From Ferruginibacter sp. (GTDB lineage Bacteria; Bacteroidota; Bacteroidia; Chitinophagales; Chitinophagaceae), in contig JAHBTN010000012.1 in the NCBI GenBank assembly GCA_019638575.1, positions 52,574 through 116,573 on the forward strand: 64,000 bases of DNA. The letters are read 5' to 3'. This document shows positions 1-9,578 of this stretch, piece after piece. The translations under genes and the position numbers were made by a program. The notes under the pieces are model-generated. The model was not told the DNA's origin, searched no databases, and worked only from the letters and a program-made list of their open reading frames with translations. Every line of letters starts with the position of its first letter. The first letter of the stretch is position 1.

Positions 1-1
1 T

Positions 2-2128
2 TTCGACGATTCGTTACAGGAACCAACAGTATTGCCTACACGAATTCCGCAATTATTGGTAAACGGTAGCAGTGGTATTGCCGTAGGTATGGCTACCAAT
101 ATGATGCCGCATAATTTAAGCGAAGTAGTGGATGGATGTATTGCCTATATAGCTAATAAAGAAATTACGGCAGAAGAACTCATCAAATTTGTAAAGGGTC
201 CCGATTTCCCAACAGGTGGAATTATTTATGGATTTGAAGGTGTAAAAGAAGGTTTATTAACCGGGCGTGGAAGGGTAGTGTTACGTGGTAAAGTAGAGAT
301 TGAAGTAGGGAAAAATGGAAGGGAAAAGTTAGTTATAACACAAGTTCCTTACCAGGTAAATCGTGATGCATTAACTGCAAAAATTGGTGAATTAATAAAT
401 GATAAAGCTATTGAAGGGATTGCCGATGTAAACAATGAAAGCAACAACAAGGAAGGCACCCGTGTGGTAGTGGAACTAAAGAAAGATGCGGTAGCACAGG
501 TTGTTATTAATCACCTGTATAAACAAACCGAATTACAAACATCATTTGGTATTAATAATGTAGCACTGGTTAGAGGAAGGCCAAAAGTTTTAAACCTAAA
601 AGAACTTATCAGTGAATTTGTACAATTCCGTCATGAAATAGTAGTTAGGCGTACCCAGTACGAATTACGTAAAGCCGAAGAAAGAGCACATATACTGGAA
701 GGATACATCATTGCTTTGGATAACCTGGATGCAGTTATTAAACTCATTCGTGAATCGGCAACACCAACAATTGCCCAGGAAGGGTTGATGACCCAGTTTG
801 GCATGAGCGAAATTCAGGCAAAAGCTGTTCTGGAACTACGCCTGCAAAGGTTAACCGGAATGGAGATTAATAAAATTCGTGAAGAACATGCAGAAATACT
901 GAAACTGATTGAACATTTAAAAATGATATTGGCCAATGAAGACCTGCGATACGATATCATTAAAAAGGAACTGGAAGAAGTAAAAGCCAAATTTGGCGAC
1001 GAGCGGAAGTCGGAAATAGTATATGTGGGAGATGAGATTAATATGCTTGACCTTATTGAAGATGAAGATGTTGTGGTAACTATTTCACATTTAGGTTATA
1101 TTAAGCGAACTTCAGCTACAGAGTATCGCCAGCAGCGGCGTGGAGGCCGTGGAGCCAAAGGAAGCAGTACCCGGGAAGAAGATTATATAGAACATTTGTT
1201 TGTAGCCAGCACACATAGCAGTTTACTATTCTTTACCGAAATGGGCAGATGTTTTTGGTTAAAAGTGTACGAAATACCCGAAGGCGATAAAACAAGTAAG
1301 GGCAGGGCGCTTCAAAACATGATTCAGATACCACCTGAGGATAATGTAAGAGCAATTATTGATATTAAGAGTTTTGAAGATGAAGAATTTGTAAAAAATC
1401 ATTATATTTTATTATGTACCAAGCAGGGTATAATAAACAAATCAAGACTTAAAGATTTTAGCCGCCCTCGTCAAAATGGTATTAATGCAATAACTATCAA
1501 TGAAGGAGACCAATTAATAGAAGCAAAATTAACAGATGGTAATTGTGAAATAATGATGGCTGTTAAAAGTGGCCGAGCAATACGATTCCCGGAAGAAAAA
1601 GTAAGGCCAACCGGGCGTGGAGGCATTGGTGTTAGAGGAATTGATGTAGATGATTCAACAGACGAGGTAGTAGGTATGATTTGCGTAAATAAAGAGGATA
1701 AAGAAAGTACCGTATTAGTGGTTAGCGAAAAGGGATATGGTAAAAGGACCTTCCTTGATGACCCAGAAACAGGTGAAAACAATTACCGTATTACCAACCG
1801 TGGCGGAAAAGGAGTAAAAACAATTAATGTTACTGCCAAAACCGGCTCACTGGTTGGCTTACTGGCTGTAACTGAAGCACACGACCTGATGATAACTTGT
1901 GTAAGTGGCATCACCATTCGTATGCCGGTATCACAAATTAGCGAACAGGGCCGGGCAACGCAAGGTGTTAAACTTATAAAGGTTGACGAAGGTGATGAGA
2001 TTGCAGCCATCACTAAATTGGCTGAAAAAGAGGAAGAAGAAGAAAACTTACAAGATGATTCAGAAAATGATAATACCAATGAAAATACAAAATCGACAGA
2101 TGCTCCCGAATCAGAAAATGAATCATAA
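2..2128 (+). CDS. gyrA: DNA gyrase subunit A, 3' part (5' end outside window)
   Basis: Gyrase A is the breakage-reunion and DNA-wrapping subunit of the A2B2 gyrase that introduces negative supercoils. The reading frame is open from base 2 at the window edge, so the true start and the catalytic tyrosine lie upstream. The first residues, FDDSLQEPTVLPTRIPQ, lead into LLVNGSSGIAVGMATNMMPHN, a classic GyrA/ParC block. The coiled-coil tower follows, then six-bladed C-terminal repeats. A GyrA box, QRRGGRG, is encoded near 1133-1153; it distinguishes GyrA from ParC. The tail is strongly acidic (EEEEE and D/E/N-rich), as is common in gyrase A. A TTG at 32 is only an artefactual start inside the gene. 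An intrinsic terminator follows. ParC is the alternative, disfavoured by the intact GyrA box. Confidence 0.96.
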   Translation, partial: FDDSLQEPTVLPTRIPQLLVNGSSGIAVGMATNMMPHNLSEVVDGCIAYIANKEITAEELIKFVKGPDFPTGGIIYGFEGVKEGLLTGRGRVVLRGKVEIEVGKNGREKLVITQVPYQVNRDALTAKIGELINDKAIEGIADVNNESNNKEGTRVVVELKKDAVAQVVINHLYKQTELQTSFGINNVALVRGRPKVLNLKELISEFVQFRHEIVVRRTQYELRKAEERAHILEGYIIALDNLDAVIKLIRESATPTIAQEGLMTQFGMSEIQAKAVLELRLQRLTGMEINKIREEHAEILKLIEHLKMILANEDLRYDIIKKELEEVKAKFGDERKSEIVYVGDEINMLDLIEDEDVVVTISHLGYIKRTSATEYRQQRRGGRGAKGSSTREEDYIEHLFVASTHSSLLFFTEMGRCFWLKVYEIPEGDKTSKGRALQNMIQIPPEDNVRAIIDIKSFEDEEFVKNHYILLCTKQGIINKSRLKDFSRPRQNGINAITINEGDQLIEAKLTDGNCEIMMAVKSGRAIRFPEEKVRPTGRGGIGVRGIDVDDSTDEVVGMICVNKEDKESTVLVVSEKGYGKRTFLDDPETGENNYRITNRGGKGVKTINVTAKTGSLVGLLAVTEAHDLMITCVSGITIRMPVSQISEQGRATQGVKLIKVDEGDEIAAITKLAEKEEEEENLQDDSENDNTNENTKSTDAPESENES

Positions 2129-2153
2129 AATTTTCTTTTAAATATATAAGGTT

Positions 2154-2194
2154 AAAAAGAATGTTGCCTAATAGTAATGGGCAACATTCTTTTT
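2154..2194 (+). terminator. Intrinsic terminator of gyrA
   Basis: A 15-bp perfect inverted repeat (2154-2168 with 2180-2194) encloses an 11-base loop. The arm contains GAATGTTGCC and the 3' arm ends in a T-run. It lies 25 bases after the gyrA stop. Because the arms begin with an A-run and end with a T-run it could work in both directions, but only gyrA ends here on this strand. Confidence 0.85.
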
Positions 2195-2383
2195 ATATAG
2201 AGGGTAGTGTCTCAAGTATCAAAATTTTTTATTTAACATAATATTAATTATAAGTAAATTAGTTTTTCTTACTAGTCAACAGGATTGAATATTTTAGTTA
2301 AACTGCAGCAATAATTTTAAGTGCAATTATAAGCAGATGCTGAAAACTCTATTTACTTATAATTTCAGAAAATTATGAAGCAT

Positions 2384-2416
2384 AAAAAAATCCTCCGGAA
2401 AACGCTGGAGGATTTT
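2384..2416 (-). terminator. Intrinsic terminator of the primary sigma factor gene
   Basis: AAAATCCTCC (2387-2396) pairs perfectly with GGAGGATTTT (2407-2416). Read on the minus strand, the hairpin comes 21 bases after the sigma-factor stop and is followed by a run of U residues. Together with the gyrA terminator it insulates two convergent genes. The rest of the 309-base gap 2129-2437 is AT-rich and shows no gene. Confidence 0.85.
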
Positions 2417-2437
2417 ACTTTTTTATTTATTATGGAA

Positions 2438-3295
2438 TTATCCTAAATAAGCTTTTAAGGCGCCGCTGTAACGGGCTTTTTGTAAACGTTTAATTGCACG
2501 TTCTTTTATTTGACGGATACGCTCTTTTGTTAAATCGTATTTCTGTCCAATCTGCTCAATAGTTACACCATTTTCACCATCTAAACCAAAATAGGCATTT
2601 ACAATTTCGGCCTCACGTGGACTTAATGATTTTAATACCCTTCTAATTTCATTTTTTAAAGAATCATGCATCACATCTTCATCTGTTTCATCAACACCTT
2701 TTAATAAATCGCCCATGGCTACATCTTCAGCTTCGTGCACAGGAGCATCCAGCGATGTGTGCCTGGTATTACTTTGGAAAATATTATTAATCTCAGTTTC
2801 GCTCATTTCAAGCAACTCAGCTAATTCTTCGGTACTTGGCTCACGCTCATGCTCTTGCTCAAACGCCATATATGCTTTGTTGGCTTTATTATATGTGCCG
2901 ATTTTATTTTGCGGCAAACGTACTAACCTTCCCTGTTCAGCTAAAGCCTGCAATATTGATTGACGAATCCACCATACAGCGTATGAAATGAATTTAAATC
3001 CTTTGGTTTCATCAAAACGCTGTGCTGCTTTTATAAGGCCAAGGTTTCCTTCATTAATCAAATCACTTAGCGAAAGCCCCTGGTGCTGGTATTGTTTTGC
3101 CACCGATACCACAAAACGCAGGTTGGCCTGCACTAATTTATCTAATGCACGCTGATCGCCCATTTTAATCTTTTGGGCCAGGATGGTCTCCTCTTCGGGA
3201 GTAATCATCGAAATTTTAGAAATTTCCTGCAAATACTTCTCAACTGCCTGTGAATCACGGTTGGTTATCTGCGTAGCGATTTTAAGTTGCCTCAT
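2438..3295 (-). CDS. rpoD: Primary (housekeeping) RNA polymerase sigma factor, RpoD/SigA type
   Basis: The sigma-70 factor directs RNA polymerase to housekeeping promoters, which in this phylum carry TTTG at -33 and TAnnTTTG at -7. The 285-residue protein starts MRQLKIATQITNRDS, the usual start of the short Bacteroidota primary sigma that lacks region 1.1. Region 1.2 (YLQEISKISMITPEEE), region 2 (ANLRFVVSVAKQY, GNLGLIKAAQRFDETKGFKF, YAVWWIRQSI), region 3 and region 4 (LSPREAEIVNAYFGLDG, then TKERIRQIKERAIKRLQ) all appear in order. Length and order are normal. A candidate -7 element lies about 100 bases upstream. The gene converges on gyrA, with a terminator on each side of the gap. Confidence 0.96.
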   Translation of the reverse strand: MRQLKIATQITNRDSQAVEKYLQEISKISMITPEEETILAQKIKMGDQRALDKLVQANLRFVVSVAKQYQHQGLSLSDLINEGNLGLIKAAQRFDETKGFKFISYAVWWIRQSILQALAEQGRLVRLPQNKIGTYNKANKAYMAFEQEHEREPSTEELAELLEMSETEINNIFQSNTRHTSLDAPVHEAEDVAMGDLLKGVDETDEDVMHDSLKNEIRRVLKSLSPREAEIVNAYFGLDGENGVTIEQIGQKYDLTKERIRQIKERAIKRLQKARYSGALKAYLG

Positions 3296-3397
3296 TGAAT
3301 TATATTAAGTACAGTAATAAAACACTTATTGACAATTTTAGTTTGGAAAAAGTTGCAAACGAAAGGTTAATGCCAGTTTTCCTTATAAAAATGTGTG

Positions 3398-3405
3398 CAA
3401 AGATA
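3398..3405 (-). promoter_or_regulatory. Candidate -7 promoter element of the sigma factor gene
   Basis: The minus strand reads TATCTTTG, a perfect match to the Bacteroidota TAnnTTTG element. It would give a leader of roughly 95 bases before the sigma-factor ATG. No clear TTTG at -33 is seen, so the call rests on one element. Confidence 0.45.
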
Positions 3406-3512
3406 CACAAAAACAGCCGCAATTCATAACGTAAGTGAATAAAAGAGTATAATAGTGGATAAATGTATCAATACTAATTAATTAAAATATGATTTTACTT
3501 TTTAAAGTATTT

Positions 3513-3548
3513 TTTAAAATAAAACCGGCAGAAACATCTACCGGCTTT
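3513..3548 (-). terminator. Intrinsic terminator of the TPR protein gene
   Basis: CCGG-C-AGA (3525-3532) pairs with TCT-A-CCGG (3537-3544) around a 4-base AACA loop, with one internal C/A mismatch. On the minus strand the hairpin is followed by a U-rich stretch. It lies about 40 bases past the stop of the gene at 3584-4600. Confidence 0.7.
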
Positions 3549-3583
3549 AAAATATCAATCACTATTTTTAAAATCTTATAGAA

Positions 3584-4600
3584 TTATAAACCCATTATCA
3601 TCTTTTTATGTCTTAACCCTGCCAATGAAGGGTCTAATTCAATTGCTTTATCACACATTTGCTGCCCCTTTGATACTTCTCCCTTTTTTTGAAAACAAAG
3701 CCCGGCCTGGTATAATGCTTTGCCATCTTTCATATCCATTTCCATAAGTTTTTGGCAATACTCCAAGCATTTATCATACATTTTTCTGTCGTAAAAAGCA
3801 ACAGCCACATCCCTTATCAATTCTTTATCACCGGGTTTTCTACTCATAATTTCAATAAGTAATTTCTCTCCACTATCATAATTACCACTGTATATATATG
3901 CAAATCCCAGGTTTTCATTAAAGTCGTTACTTTTAATAAATCCATTTTCGGATGCTTTATTAAAGCTAATCACTGCATTTTTATAATCTTCATTATTATA
4001 ATACAATAACCCTAGTTCAAAATACCATTTGCTTCTAGTATTATCAAGTTGCAATGCTTTTACGTAATAAGGTATAGCTTTTCTTTCAAGTCCCATTTCC
4101 AAATATGTACGGGCTAAAGTATAGGTTGCTTCTGCATCCTGGGGATCTTTTTCAATCACCTTAAGTAAAGTTTTTTCGGCTTTGCCATAATCTTCCATTT
4201 GAAAATACGACATAGCTATTATCCGGTCCTTATCCTTGCAAGAATTACATTTTTGCGCAAAATCTATTGCTTGTTGATATTGTCTATAATTATAAAATAT
4301 TTCAACAAGTTCTGATACTGCCTTCTCATTCTTATTATCCAACTCATACGCTTTTGCAAAATTCATTTTAGCGGCATCGGTACGACGCATTTCTTTATTT
4401 GCAAAACCATTATGTAAATAAGCCTCTGAATATAAAGGATTTATACGAATTGCTTCATTAAATTCATTAGACGCCACCAGGTACCTTCTTGCACTCATTT
4501 CCTGCATTCCTTTATTAAAAAACAAAACTGCACTATCGCCAGGTTGCGAAAAAGATGATATCGTAAAAAATAAAAGGAGTATGATTATTGAGTTTTTCAT
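3584..4600 (-). CDS. Exported tetratricopeptide-repeat protein
   Basis: The 338-residue protein has an N-terminal signal peptide (MKNSIIILLLFFTISSFSQ), so it is exported, probably to the periplasm. The rest is a solenoid of about eight or nine TPR units; examples are YLVASNEFNEAIRINPLYSEAY and YGKAEKTLLKVIEKDPQDAEA. TPR solenoids bind peptides or scaffold complexes. No catalytic domain is attached, so the partner cannot be named. It lies 31 bases downstream of glgB on the same strand and could be cotranscribed with it, and it has its own terminator. Function in glycogen metabolism is not implied by the sequence. Confidence 0.85.
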   Translation of the reverse strand: MKNSIIILLLFFTISSFSQPGDSAVLFFNKGMQEMSARRYLVASNEFNEAIRINPLYSEAYLHNGFANKEMRRTDAAKMNFAKAYELDNKNEKAVSELVEIFYNYRQYQQAIDFAQKCNSCKDKDRIIAMSYFQMEDYGKAEKTLLKVIEKDPQDAEATYTLARTYLEMGLERKAIPYYVKALQLDNTRSKWYFELGLLYYNNEDYKNAVISFNKASENGFIKSNDFNENLGFAYIYSGNYDSGEKLLIEIMSRKPGDKELIRDVAVAFYDRKMYDKCLEYCQKLMEMDMKDGKALYQAGLCFQKKGEVSKGQQMCDKAIELDPSLAGLRHKKMIMGL

Positions 4601-4631
4601 AAGGATATAAAAATAGCAAAGATTAGTTCAA

Positions 4632-6641
4632 TTATACCAGGATTATACCTGCTAACGCTGGAAGTTGGAGATTTATTTCATAAATCTGCCTTTTTTTATC
4701 TACCAGTACGGCTTGGGGGGCAGGATTAAACACGTGGCCGGCACCCCAGTATTTTTCATAATCGCTATTGAAAATTTCGGTCCATGCAGCTTTTCCTTTT
4801 ACTCTAAGCTTCCAGTTGTGCCTAACCACCGGGGTCATATTTAAAACAACAAGCATATTGTTCTTTTTATTTTTACCTTTTCGTACAAAAGCAATTACTG
4901 ATTCTGCTTTATGCGCCAGATCAACCCATTCAAAGCCTTTTGTATCATACTGTAATTGATAAAGGGCAGGGTGGTTACGGTAAATCAGGTTTAAATCCCT
5001 AACACAATCCTGCATAAGCTGGTGGCAGGGATATTTCAAAAGCGGCCAATCCAGTTCAGTTTTATAATTCCATTCGGATGTTTGAGCAAACTCGTTGCCC
5101 ATAAAAAGTAGTTTAGCTCCGGGATGAGTATACATATAAGTATAAAGCAATCTCAGGTTTGCAAATTTTTGCCATTCATCTCCGGGCATTTTATATACCA
5201 TTGGGCTTTTACCATGCACAACTTCATCGTGACTAAATGGAAGCATGAAATTTTCATCATAGAAATACATCATGCTAAAGCTGAACTTATCCTGGTGAAA
5301 CTGCCGCATAATGGGATTCAACTTAAAATAATCAAGTGTGTCGTGCATCCACCCCATCATCCATTTCATTCCAAATCCAAGTCCGCCTTCTGTAGTGGGT
5401 TTTGAAATTTTAGGCCAGTCGCTTGCTTCTTCAGCTATAGTTTGTATATCGGGAAAATCACGGTAAACCGTTTCATTAAATAATTTGATAAATTCAATTG
5501 CTTCCAGGTTACCATTACCTCCATATTTATTTGGAACCCACTCCCCTTCTTTACGTGAAAAATCGAGCCGTAAAATCGAATTCACCGCATCTACCCTTAA
5601 CCCATCTGCATGAAATTGGTCTAACCAAAACCTGGCGCTGCTGATTAAAAACGAACGCACTTCTGCCCTTTCGTAATTAAATATATAGCTGTTCCAATCC
5701 GGATGGTAACCTTTACGCATATCGGCATATTCGTAGGTATGGGTACCATCAAACATAAACAAACCATGTGCATCATAAGGAAAATGCGATGGCACCCAAT
5801 CTAGTATCACACCAATACCTTCCTGGTGAAAAGCGTCTATTAGTTCCCGAAATTCATCGGGTGTGCCAAAGCGTGAGGTGGCTGCAAAAAAGCCCGTGCC
5901 CTGGTACCCCCAACTACCATCATAAGGAAATTCCATTACAGGCATTAACTCTACATGCGTAAAGCCCATTTTTTTTACATACGGTACCAGGTGTTCTTTC
6001 AATTGCAGGTAGCTGTTAAAACTTTCTTCATCTGTTTTTACTGGCCTCATCCAACTGCCGGGATGCACTTCATAAACACTCCAGGGAGCATTTAATGCAT
6101 TGTTCTTTTTTCTTTTCTTCATCCATGCGGCATCTTTCCATTTATACTTGCTTTGCCATCCTAAAGATGCATTGGAAGGCCGCAGTTCGCAAAATTGGCC
6201 GTATGGATCAGATTTTTTTGATTCGGCTCCCTTAAAACCTTTTATATAATATTTGTAATTGTCTCCTTCTTTAAAACCCGGTATAAAACCTTCCCAAATA
6301 CCTGATTTATCAAGCCTTACAAACAACGGATGCAACTTAGTTTTCCATCCGTTAAAATCACCAATCACCGAAACAAAAGTTGCATTAGGCGCCCATACTG
6401 CAAAATAAAAACCACTTGTTTTTAGTACGTTTAGTTTATGGCTGCCAAATTTTTGGTACCCGTTATAAAGCGTTCCGTTTTTAAAGTTTGTGATGTCTTC
6501 GTCGGTAAATAAAGAATAATTCCAAACAGGTTTTTTTGAATCAATAAAATGTTGCTCCTCGTATTTAAGTACCGGAGCTATAGGCAGGTTCTTTTTGCTA
6601 TTCCTTGCAACTTTTGCCGATGATAATTTGGATGTTGCCAT
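4632..6641 (-). CDS. glgB: 1,4-alpha-glucan branching enzyme (GH13)
   Basis: GlgB cuts alpha-1,4 chains of glycogen and re-attaches the piece as an alpha-1,6 branch; it acts in the cytoplasm. The 669-residue protein has an N-terminal CBM48-like domain (about residues 60-160, FYFAVWAPNATFVSVIGDFNGW) and a GH13 barrel. The nucleophile is Asp351 in DGLRVDAVNS, the acid/base Glu404 in TIAEEASDWP, and the transition-state Asp472 in FSHDEVVHGK. NEFAQTSEWNY and the C-terminal beta domain follow. All catalytic residues are present. It belongs with glgC and glgA at 10.3-13.0 kb, although a divergent receptor pair now lies between them. The 151-base divergent upstream region holds two inverted repeats. 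Confidence 0.95.
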   Translation of the reverse strand: MATSKLSSAKVARNSKKNLPIAPVLKYEEQHFIDSKKPVWNYSLFTDEDITNFKNGTLYNGYQKFGSHKLNVLKTSGFYFAVWAPNATFVSVIGDFNGWKTKLHPLFVRLDKSGIWEGFIPGFKEGDNYKYYIKGFKGAESKKSDPYGQFCELRPSNASLGWQSKYKWKDAAWMKKRKKNNALNAPWSVYEVHPGSWMRPVKTDEESFNSYLQLKEHLVPYVKKMGFTHVELMPVMEFPYDGSWGYQGTGFFAATSRFGTPDEFRELIDAFHQEGIGVILDWVPSHFPYDAHGLFMFDGTHTYEYADMRKGYHPDWNSYIFNYERAEVRSFLISSARFWLDQFHADGLRVDAVNSILRLDFSRKEGEWVPNKYGGNGNLEAIEFIKLFNETVYRDFPDIQTIAEEASDWPKISKPTTEGGLGFGMKWMMGWMHDTLDYFKLNPIMRQFHQDKFSFSMMYFYDENFMLPFSHDEVVHGKSPMVYKMPGDEWQKFANLRLLYTYMYTHPGAKLLFMGNEFAQTSEWNYKTELDWPLLKYPCHQLMQDCVRDLNLIYRNHPALYQLQYDTKGFEWVDLAHKAESVIAFVRKGKNKKNNMLVVLNMTPVVRHNWKLRVKGKAAWTEIFNSDYEKYWGAGHVFNPAPQAVLVDKKRQIYEINLQLPALAGIILV

Positions 6642-6702
6642 TTATGGAATACCTGTTTAATAATGTTAACTAAGTATAGAAATTTGTTTTAACGTAAAAT
6701 TA

Positions 6703-6724
6703 AGAATTAGGATTTAGTAATTCT
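6703..6724. repeat. Inverted repeat in the glgB/receptor divergent region
   Basis: AGAATTA (6703-6709) and TAATTCT (6718-6724) are perfect 7-base inverted arms with an 8-base spacer. The dyad sits midway between the divergent glgB and outer-membrane receptor genes, a sensible place for an operator. The local AT richness makes chance occurrence possible. Confidence 0.3.
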
Positions 6725-6744
6725 AAATTAAATAAACCACCTTT

Positions 6745-6760
6745 AACTAAATTTTTAGTT
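6745..6760. repeat. Palindrome upstream of the outer-membrane receptor
   Basis: AACTAAA-TT-TTTAGTT is a perfect 7-base-arm inverted repeat ending 32 bases before the receptor ATG. It could be a regulator-binding site for the receptor-GLPGLI pair. No protein can be assigned to it. Confidence 0.35.
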
Positions 6761-6792
6761 TTAATTCATATTTACTCAATTTAAACAACTGT

Positions 6793-9564
6793 ATGGCCAG
6801 GCTAACCCTAATCTTGCTTTTAACCTGTACTTCTTTTTTATCTGTAAATGCACAAACTGCTTCACTTTCGGGCAATGTTAAAGACACTGTACAAAACGAA
6901 GCTGTAAAAAATGTTGTAATTGCTTTATTGTATCCTAACGATTCTGTTTTATATAAGTTTACACGTACAGATGCAAACGGAAAATTTACATTTAAGAATA
7001 TTCTTGCAGGTAATTATATCATCATGGCAACTCACCCCTATTTTGCCGATATCATTTTTAATGCAGATGTAAAAGGGTCCGAAACCACAATACCTACTAT
7101 AGATTTAACATCAAAAAGTAAATTACTTGAAGAAGTGGTAGTTAAAAGCGGTACTCCAATAAGGATAAAGGGCGATACCACTGTATATACTGCAGATAGC
7201 TTTAAAGTAAGGCCCGGCGCTAATGTAGAAGAGCTTTTGAAAAAACTACCAGGTATACAGGTGGATAAAAATGGAAAGATAACCGCTATGGGCGAACAGG
7301 TAAAAAAAGTGTTGGTGGATGGTGAAGAATTTTTTGGCGATGACCCCGGCATTGCAACAAAAAACCTGCGGGCCGATGTGGTGAAAGAAGTGGAAGTATT
7401 TGATAAAAAAAGCGACCAGGCTGTATTTACAGGGATTGACGACGGCGTAAAAGATAAAACGATTAACCTTAAACTTAAAGACAATGCCAAGAAGGGGTAT
7501 TTTGGAAAAGCAGAGGCAGGTACCGATTTTAGTAATTATTATAACAACAGTGTGATGGTAAACGCCTTTAAAGGAAAACGTAAACTGGCTGCTTATGGCA
7601 TTATGAGCAATACGGGCCAAACTAATTTAGATTGGCAGGACAACCAGAATTATGGCGGGAATGATGGAACAACATTTGAGGAATTAGACGGTGGCGGTAT
7701 CATGATAACCTCTACCAATGATGGAGACAGTTACTATAACGGCCGCGGCGGCATACCCAAAAACTGGAATGGAGGTTTGCATTACAGCAATAAATTCAAC
7801 AACAACAAACAATCATTTAACAGCGGTTATAAAATAACCAAGGTAAACAGCCCAAGCGGCGAAAGAAATTATACTACAAATTTCACCGGCGATTCATCTT
7901 ATAATTCAAACAGCATTACAGATGGTTTTACTTCAAAAATAAAGCAAAGCCTCAACCTTACTTTTGAAACCAATATCGACTCGGCCAACTCCCTTAAATT
8001 TACCGCAAAAGGCAACTTTAATAACACAAAAACCAACAACAACTATACACAAAATTCAATCAGTGATAAAAAATTACCCATAAACAATATCACACGCAGA
8101 ACAAACAGTGATGTTGACAATTCTTCGTTTAACAGCAGCCTGTTATGGAAGCATAAGTTCAAAAAAACAGCCCGTACGTTAACCATGAACCTGGGTTATA
8201 ACTTTACAGGAACTAAAAACCAAAACTTCCTGTATTCGGAAAACGATTATTTTACCAATGGTATTCCGCAATACAATGATACGATTGACCAGAAGAACAA
8301 ACGGGATAATGAAACCAACAGTTTTTCTGCAAACATCACTTATACCGAACCATTATCCAAAGAGCTTTTCCTTTCGTTTACTTATGGGTTTAGTGTAGCT
8401 GCCAATACAAACGACCGGGCAAGTTTTACAAAAGATATCAAAGGTGATTACAACAACAAGATAGATTCATTAAGCAATTCGTATTTTTTTAAACAGGTAA
8501 ACAACAAACCAGGCGTAAGTATCAGATATGTAAAAAAGAAATTTAATTTTAGTGTAGGCTCATCTGTAAGTTTCAGCAATTTTGAACAAAACAATAAGAC
8601 CACCGGGCTTGTAAGGAAATATAATTTCACTAATTTTTTCCCTACGGCTTCTTTGTATGTAAAACTGAAAGGCTATGCAGGCATTAGGTTTAACTATAAT
8701 GGCAGCACAAGGGTGCCTACACTTGATCAATTGCAACCGATAGCTGATAACACCGACCCATTAAACCAATACATTGGCAACCCCGATTTAAAACAATCAT
8801 TTACACATAACCTGAACCTGAATTACAATTTTTATAATGTTTTGCAGGAACGGGGCTTGTGGGCCGGTATTTACGGCAACTTTACCCAGAATGCTTTTGT
8901 TAGCGACAGAACAATTTATGGCGCCGCACAATCTATCTACCGAACCGTTAATGCAAACGGCAATTACTATTTTGGACTTTACTCTAATTATAATTTTAAG
9001 ATTAAGAAACCCAATATTCGCATAGGATTTGGCCCCAATGCTAATGTTTCAAGAAACATTTCTTTCTTAAACAACCAAAAAGCTATAAATACCAATTCCA
9101 GTTATGGTTTAAATTTTAATGTGGGCAAAGAAAAAGAAAATAAATATGATATTTCAATTGATGCAAATATTTCAAGAGTAAATGCAAAAAACAGCATCAA
9201 TACGCTTGCCTTGGCAAGCTATTGGCAAGGAAGTTTGAACGGAAACATAAGGATAACATTGCCATACAAGTTCAGGTTAGAGAATAACGTTGAGTTTACT
9301 GCCAAACAGGTTGACCCTAATTTCCCGGTTAAAAATAAATTTACCATCTGGAATGCCAGCTTACGCAAATTTATTTTTAAAGAAAAGCTGGAAATTTCTG
9401 CATCTGTTTTTGATATTTTAAATGAAAGGCGTGGTTACGACAGAAGCTTTAACGAATTCCGTTATTCAGAAACTTATTACAATACTTTAAAACGGTACTG
9501 GATGCTTACCCTCACCTGGAATTTTTCTAAAAACGGGAAACCGGCATCAGGCTTTTTTAATTAA
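6793..9564 (+). CDS. TonB-dependent-receptor-like outer membrane beta-barrel protein
   Basis: The 923-residue protein has a signal peptide (MARLTLILLLTCTSFLSVNAQ), then a carboxypeptidase-regulatory-like domain (about residues 22-95, SGNVKDTVQNEAVKNVVIAL), a plug region (DTTVYTADSFKVRPGANVEELLKKLPG) and a long C-terminal beta-barrel rich in alternating aromatic strands. This is the architecture of the Bacteroidota outer membrane beta-barrel family related to TonB-dependent receptors. The substrate is unknown. A GLPGLI-family gene follows 14 bases later; such pairs are common in this phylum, which suggests joint function in the envelope, possibly metal or peptide handling. Placement between glgB and glgC-glgA does not by itself link it to glycogen. 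Confidence 0.85.
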   Translation: MARLTLILLLTCTSFLSVNAQTASLSGNVKDTVQNEAVKNVVIALLYPNDSVLYKFTRTDANGKFTFKNILAGNYIIMATHPYFADIIFNADVKGSETTIPTIDLTSKSKLLEEVVVKSGTPIRIKGDTTVYTADSFKVRPGANVEELLKKLPGIQVDKNGKITAMGEQVKKVLVDGEEFFGDDPGIATKNLRADVVKEVEVFDKKSDQAVFTGIDDGVKDKTINLKLKDNAKKGYFGKAEAGTDFSNYYNNSVMVNAFKGKRKLAAYGIMSNTGQTNLDWQDNQNYGGNDGTTFEELDGGGIMITSTNDGDSYYNGRGGIPKNWNGGLHYSNKFNNNKQSFNSGYKITKVNSPSGERNYTTNFTGDSSYNSNSITDGFTSKIKQSLNLTFETNIDSANSLKFTAKGNFNNTKTNNNYTQNSISDKKLPINNITRRTNSDVDNSSFNSSLLWKHKFKKTARTLTMNLGYNFTGTKNQNFLYSENDYFTNGIPQYNDTIDQKNKRDNETNSFSANITYTEPLSKELFLSFTYGFSVAANTNDRASFTKDIKGDYNNKIDSLSNSYFFKQVNNKPGVSIRYVKKKFNFSVGSSVSFSNFEQNNKTTGLVRKYNFTNFFPTASLYVKLKGYAGIRFNYNGSTRVPTLDQLQPIADNTDPLNQYIGNPDLKQSFTHNLNLNYNFYNVLQERGLWAGIYGNFTQNAFVSDRTIYGAAQSIYRTVNANGNYYFGLYSNYNFKIKKPNIRIGFGPNANVSRNISFLNNQKAINTNSSYGLNFNVGKEKENKYDISIDANISRVNAKNSINTLALASYWQGSLNGNIRITLPYKFRLENNVEFTAKQVDPNFPVKNKFTIWNASLRKFIFKEKLEISASVFDILNERRGYDRSFNEFRYSETYYNTLKRYWMLTLTWNFSKNGKPASGFFN

Positions 9565-9578
9565 AAAATAGCGAAATC